Origin: Acidimicrobiia bacterium
GTDB lineage: Bacteria > Actinomycetota > Acidimicrobiia > Spongiisociales > SHLN01
Length of the DNA stretch: 7,352 nt
Direction of reading: 5' to 3'
NCBI GenBank assembly: GCA_030624805.1
Contig: JAUXJL010000094.1
Coordinates: forward strand, 1 to 7,352
In this document: positions 6,241-7,352 of the stretch, in pieces
Numbering within the stretch: the stretch's first letter is position 1
Layout of the letters: every line of letters begins with the position of its first letter
Translations under genes and position numbers: made by a program
Notes under the pieces: model-generated
Database searches by the model: none
The model's input: only the letters and a program-made list of their open reading frames with translations
What the model was told of the DNA's origin: nothing

Positions 6241-6256
6241 GAGGACAGAATACGGT
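6227..6256 (+). promoter_or_regulatory. Possible promoter for the secreted repeat protein
   Basis: TTGCGA (6227-6232) and TACGGT (6251-6256) are separated by 18 bases and resemble -35 and -10 boxes (4 of 6 and 3 of 6 matches to consensus). The predicted leader would be close to 100 bases. The site overlaps the RraB-like start and its -10, so the two divergent promoters would compete. The match is weak. Confidence 0.25.
6247..6252 (-). promoter_or_regulatory. -10 element for a leaderless RraB-like transcript
   Basis: TATTCT on the reverse strand matches TAnnnT and matches TATAAT at four positions. Six bases (GTCCTC) separate it from the ATG at 6240, so the predicted first transcribed base is the A of the start codon. 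No -35 hexamer at 17-18 bases is convincing. No ribosome site is present. Confidence 0.5.
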
Positions 6257-6345
6257 ACAGCCCCAACACTTATGTGACTCTTAGGTCGGCTTAACAGACT
6301 CCGCATCTGTCCGTCGCATCCTGGAACTGTCAGAAGGTTCTTGGA

Positions 6346-6351
6346 AAGGAG
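6346..6351 (+). promoter_or_regulatory. Ribosome binding site of the secreted protein
   Basis: AAGGAG ends seven bases before the ATG at 6359. This decides for that start over an in-frame TTG at 6341, which lies upstream of the site and would put six charged residues before the signal peptide. Confidence 0.8.
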
Positions 6352-6358
6352 AACAGAG

Positions 6359-7261
6359 ATGAAGCAGAGTCTGAAGATCGGATTCGTCGCCCTGATCGTG
6401 GCTGCCATCGCCGCCAGCGGAATGGCATTCGCCCAGAGTGATGGAACCGACGATACGGTCCCTCCTGCGGGCGACACCCAGGTCGAGGAGGGCGCCCCGC
6501 TGCGAGAGTCAAACGGGCGCGGCGGCCACCACGGCATGCGGGACGGCCACGGCCGCCTCGGCCAGGTCGCCGATTTCCTCGGCGTTGACGCCGACGTGAT
6601 CCGCCAAGGCCTCGAAGCAGGCGACACGCTCGCCGACATCGCAGCCGCAAATGGCTCCAGTGGCCAAGCCCTCGTGGATGAGTTCGTCGCCAACTTGACC
6701 GAGAAGCTCGATAGCGCCGTCGCCGAGGAGCGGATCGACCAGGACAAGGCCGACGAGATCCTCGCCGAGGCAACGGACAAGGTCACCAGCATGGTCAACT
6801 CAACCCAAGAGGAGATCCAGGCTGAGCGCCAGGCCAACCGGGCCGAGCGCCAGGCAGAGCGGGAAGCTCGGCAGGCTGAGCGCCAGCAGACGCTGGCCGA
6901 CGTTATCGGGATCCCCTTTGAGGACATCCAGGCTGCTCTCCAGGAAGGTGAGACCACCCTCGCCGACATCGCTGGTGAGCAGGGGGTAAGTGTTGACGAG
7001 CTCGTGTCCGGTCTGACGGCCCCCGTCGCCGCCGACCTGGCCGACAAGGTCGCCGACGGCACTCTCAGCCAGGAAGAGGCCGACGAGCGTCTCGCCGAGA
7101 TGACCGAGCGGATCACCGAGCGGGTGCAAACCGTGCCCGGAGATGGTGACGGCCACCACCGTGGTCGAGGCCAGCGCGGACCCGGTCGGGGCGGTCCCGG
7201 GTTCGGTGGCGGGTTTGCGCCCCCGGCCGTGGACAGCGCCCAGGTAGGTCTGAGCGCCTAA
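6359..7261 (+). CDS. Secreted protein with two copies of a helical domain and His/Gly-Arg-rich flanks
   Basis: The 300-residue product begins with a clear signal peptide: MKQSLK, a hydrophobic core at 8-22 and a likely cut after AFA (23-25). A short acidic, His- and Gly-rich stretch follows (RGGHHGMRDGHG, 54-65). Domain copy one spans about 70-146 and copy two about 179-256, with about 30 of 77 aligned positions identical by eye. Each runs from a LADxxG-type helix through TLADIA to ADExLAE. A charged linker (150-177) built from AERQA units joins them and should form a coiled coil. The C-terminus holds GDGHHRGRGQRGPGRGGPG (263-281), then a Gly/Phe stretch. Similar helical repeats with a 'Q..AD.I' helix occur in secreted actinobacterial proteins of unknown role, some near DUF2680. 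The His clusters might bind metal. No catalytic motif is visible and I cannot name a function. Confidence 0.88.
   Translation: MKQSLKIGFVALIVAAIAASGMAFAQSDGTDDTVPPAGDTQVEEGAPLRESNGRGGHHGMRDGHGRLGQVADFLGVDADVIRQGLEAGDTLADIAAANGSSGQALVDEFVANLTEKLDSAVAEERIDQDKADEILAEATDKVTSMVNSTQEEIQAERQANRAERQAEREARQAERQQTLADVIGIPFEDIQAALQEGETTLADIAGEQGVSVDELVSGLTAPVAADLADKVADGTLSQEEADERLAEMTERITERVQTVPGDGDGHHRGRGQRGPGRGGPGFGGGFAPPAVDSAQVGLSA
6566..7126 (+). repeat. Two diverged copies of a 77-78 residue domain, coding repeat
   Basis: Copy one covers 6566-6796 and copy two 6893-7126. They align with a single one-residue gap and share TLADIA and ADExLAExT at equivalent places. The segment between holds three copies of GAGCGCCAG (6824, 6845, 6878), which encode the AERQA-type coiled-coil units. 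Divergence between the domain copies is high, so the domain duplication is old, whereas the linker units are nearly identical and may still change in number. Confidence 0.75.
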
Positions 7262-7267
7262 CGATCC

Positions 7268-7315
7268 GGGAGAGCTGGTCGACGGTCTCCTCCCCGCCGA
7301 CAACCAGCCTCTCCC
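7268..7315 (+). other. Long bulged hairpin after the secreted-protein gene
   Basis: GGGAGAGCTGGT (7268-7279) pairs with ACCAGCCTCTCCC (7303-7315), a 12-bp stem with a single bulged C. Within its loop, TCGACGG (7279-7285) can alternatively extend pairing with CCGCCGA (7294-7300) across one mismatch. It starts seven bases after the stop. No T run follows, so it is more likely a 3' stabilising structure or an accessory to the terminator behind it. Confidence 0.5.
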
Positions 7316-7322
7316 AGCGAAG

Positions 7323-7351
7323 AACAACCGGCCCTCACGGGCCGGTTGTTT
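7323..7351 (+). terminator. Rho-independent terminator of the secreted-protein gene
   Basis: AACAACCGGCCC (7323-7334) and GGGCCGGTTGTT (7339-7350) are perfect reverse complements around a TCAC loop. The upper stem is all G+C and the base of the right arm is T-rich (TTGTTT). The window ends right after it, so the full T tail cannot be seen. The A-rich left base could also allow it to work for a gene coming from the other side. Confidence 0.88.
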
Positions 7352-7352
7352 C

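Noticed and set aside
6241..7116. Long reverse-strand extension in frame with the RraB-like gene
   Set aside because: The extension is Ser/Arg/Trp-rich antisense of the secreted-protein gene. The family resemblance begins only after the ATG at 6240.
6800..7327. Reverse open frame of 175 codons at the right end
   Set aside because: It is antisense to the repeat domains and would begin inside the terminator hairpin.

Overview
The window is about 60% or more G+C. It carries six complete genes, the last codons of a seventh, one imperfect palindromic repeat and a strong terminator. The likely source is a high-G+C Gram-positive, most probably an environmental actinobacterium of the Acidimicrobiia type. 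The lineage is inferred from base composition, two start codons placed exactly where leaderless transcripts would begin, an ABC half-transporter of a style common in actinobacteria, and a Tat-exported copper oxidase. No rRNA or phylogenetic marker is present, so this is moderate confidence only.

Left part, forward strand. A gene tail ends at 81. It is followed by a small hairpin and a 129-base C/G-rich palindromic repeat (104-232). A two-gene operon then starts at 425: a four-helix membrane protein resembling DUF6220, and a CotA/CueO-type multicopper oxidase whose ATG shares one base with the upstream TGA. The oxidase has a twin-arginine signal and all copper ligands.

Middle part, reverse strand. 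A convergent gap of about 290 bases without a credible gene separates the oxidase from a leftward pair. This pair is a lipoate-ligase/octanoyltransferase-family protein followed by type II 3-dehydroquinate dehydratase (AroQ, shikimate pathway), again joined by a one-base TGATG overlap. The pair diverges from a 633-residue ABC exporter half-transporter with complete nucleotide-binding motifs.

Right part. The ABC gene converges on a small RraB-like gene (putative RNase E regulator), and their stop codons overlap. RraB diverges from a secreted 300-residue protein made of two copies of a helical domain joined by a charged coiled coil, with His- and Gly/Arg-rich flanks. That gene ends in a complex hairpin and then a perfect 12-bp stem terminator at the window edge.

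The genes do not form one pathway. The window looks like ordinary chromosome with a few local couplings. I see no CRISPR array, tRNA, transposase, phage gene or defence system. The points most worth a second look are the DUF6220-like/oxidase pair, the cysteine-bearing lipoyl enzyme, the two matching leaderless-start geometries and the duplicated secreted protein.
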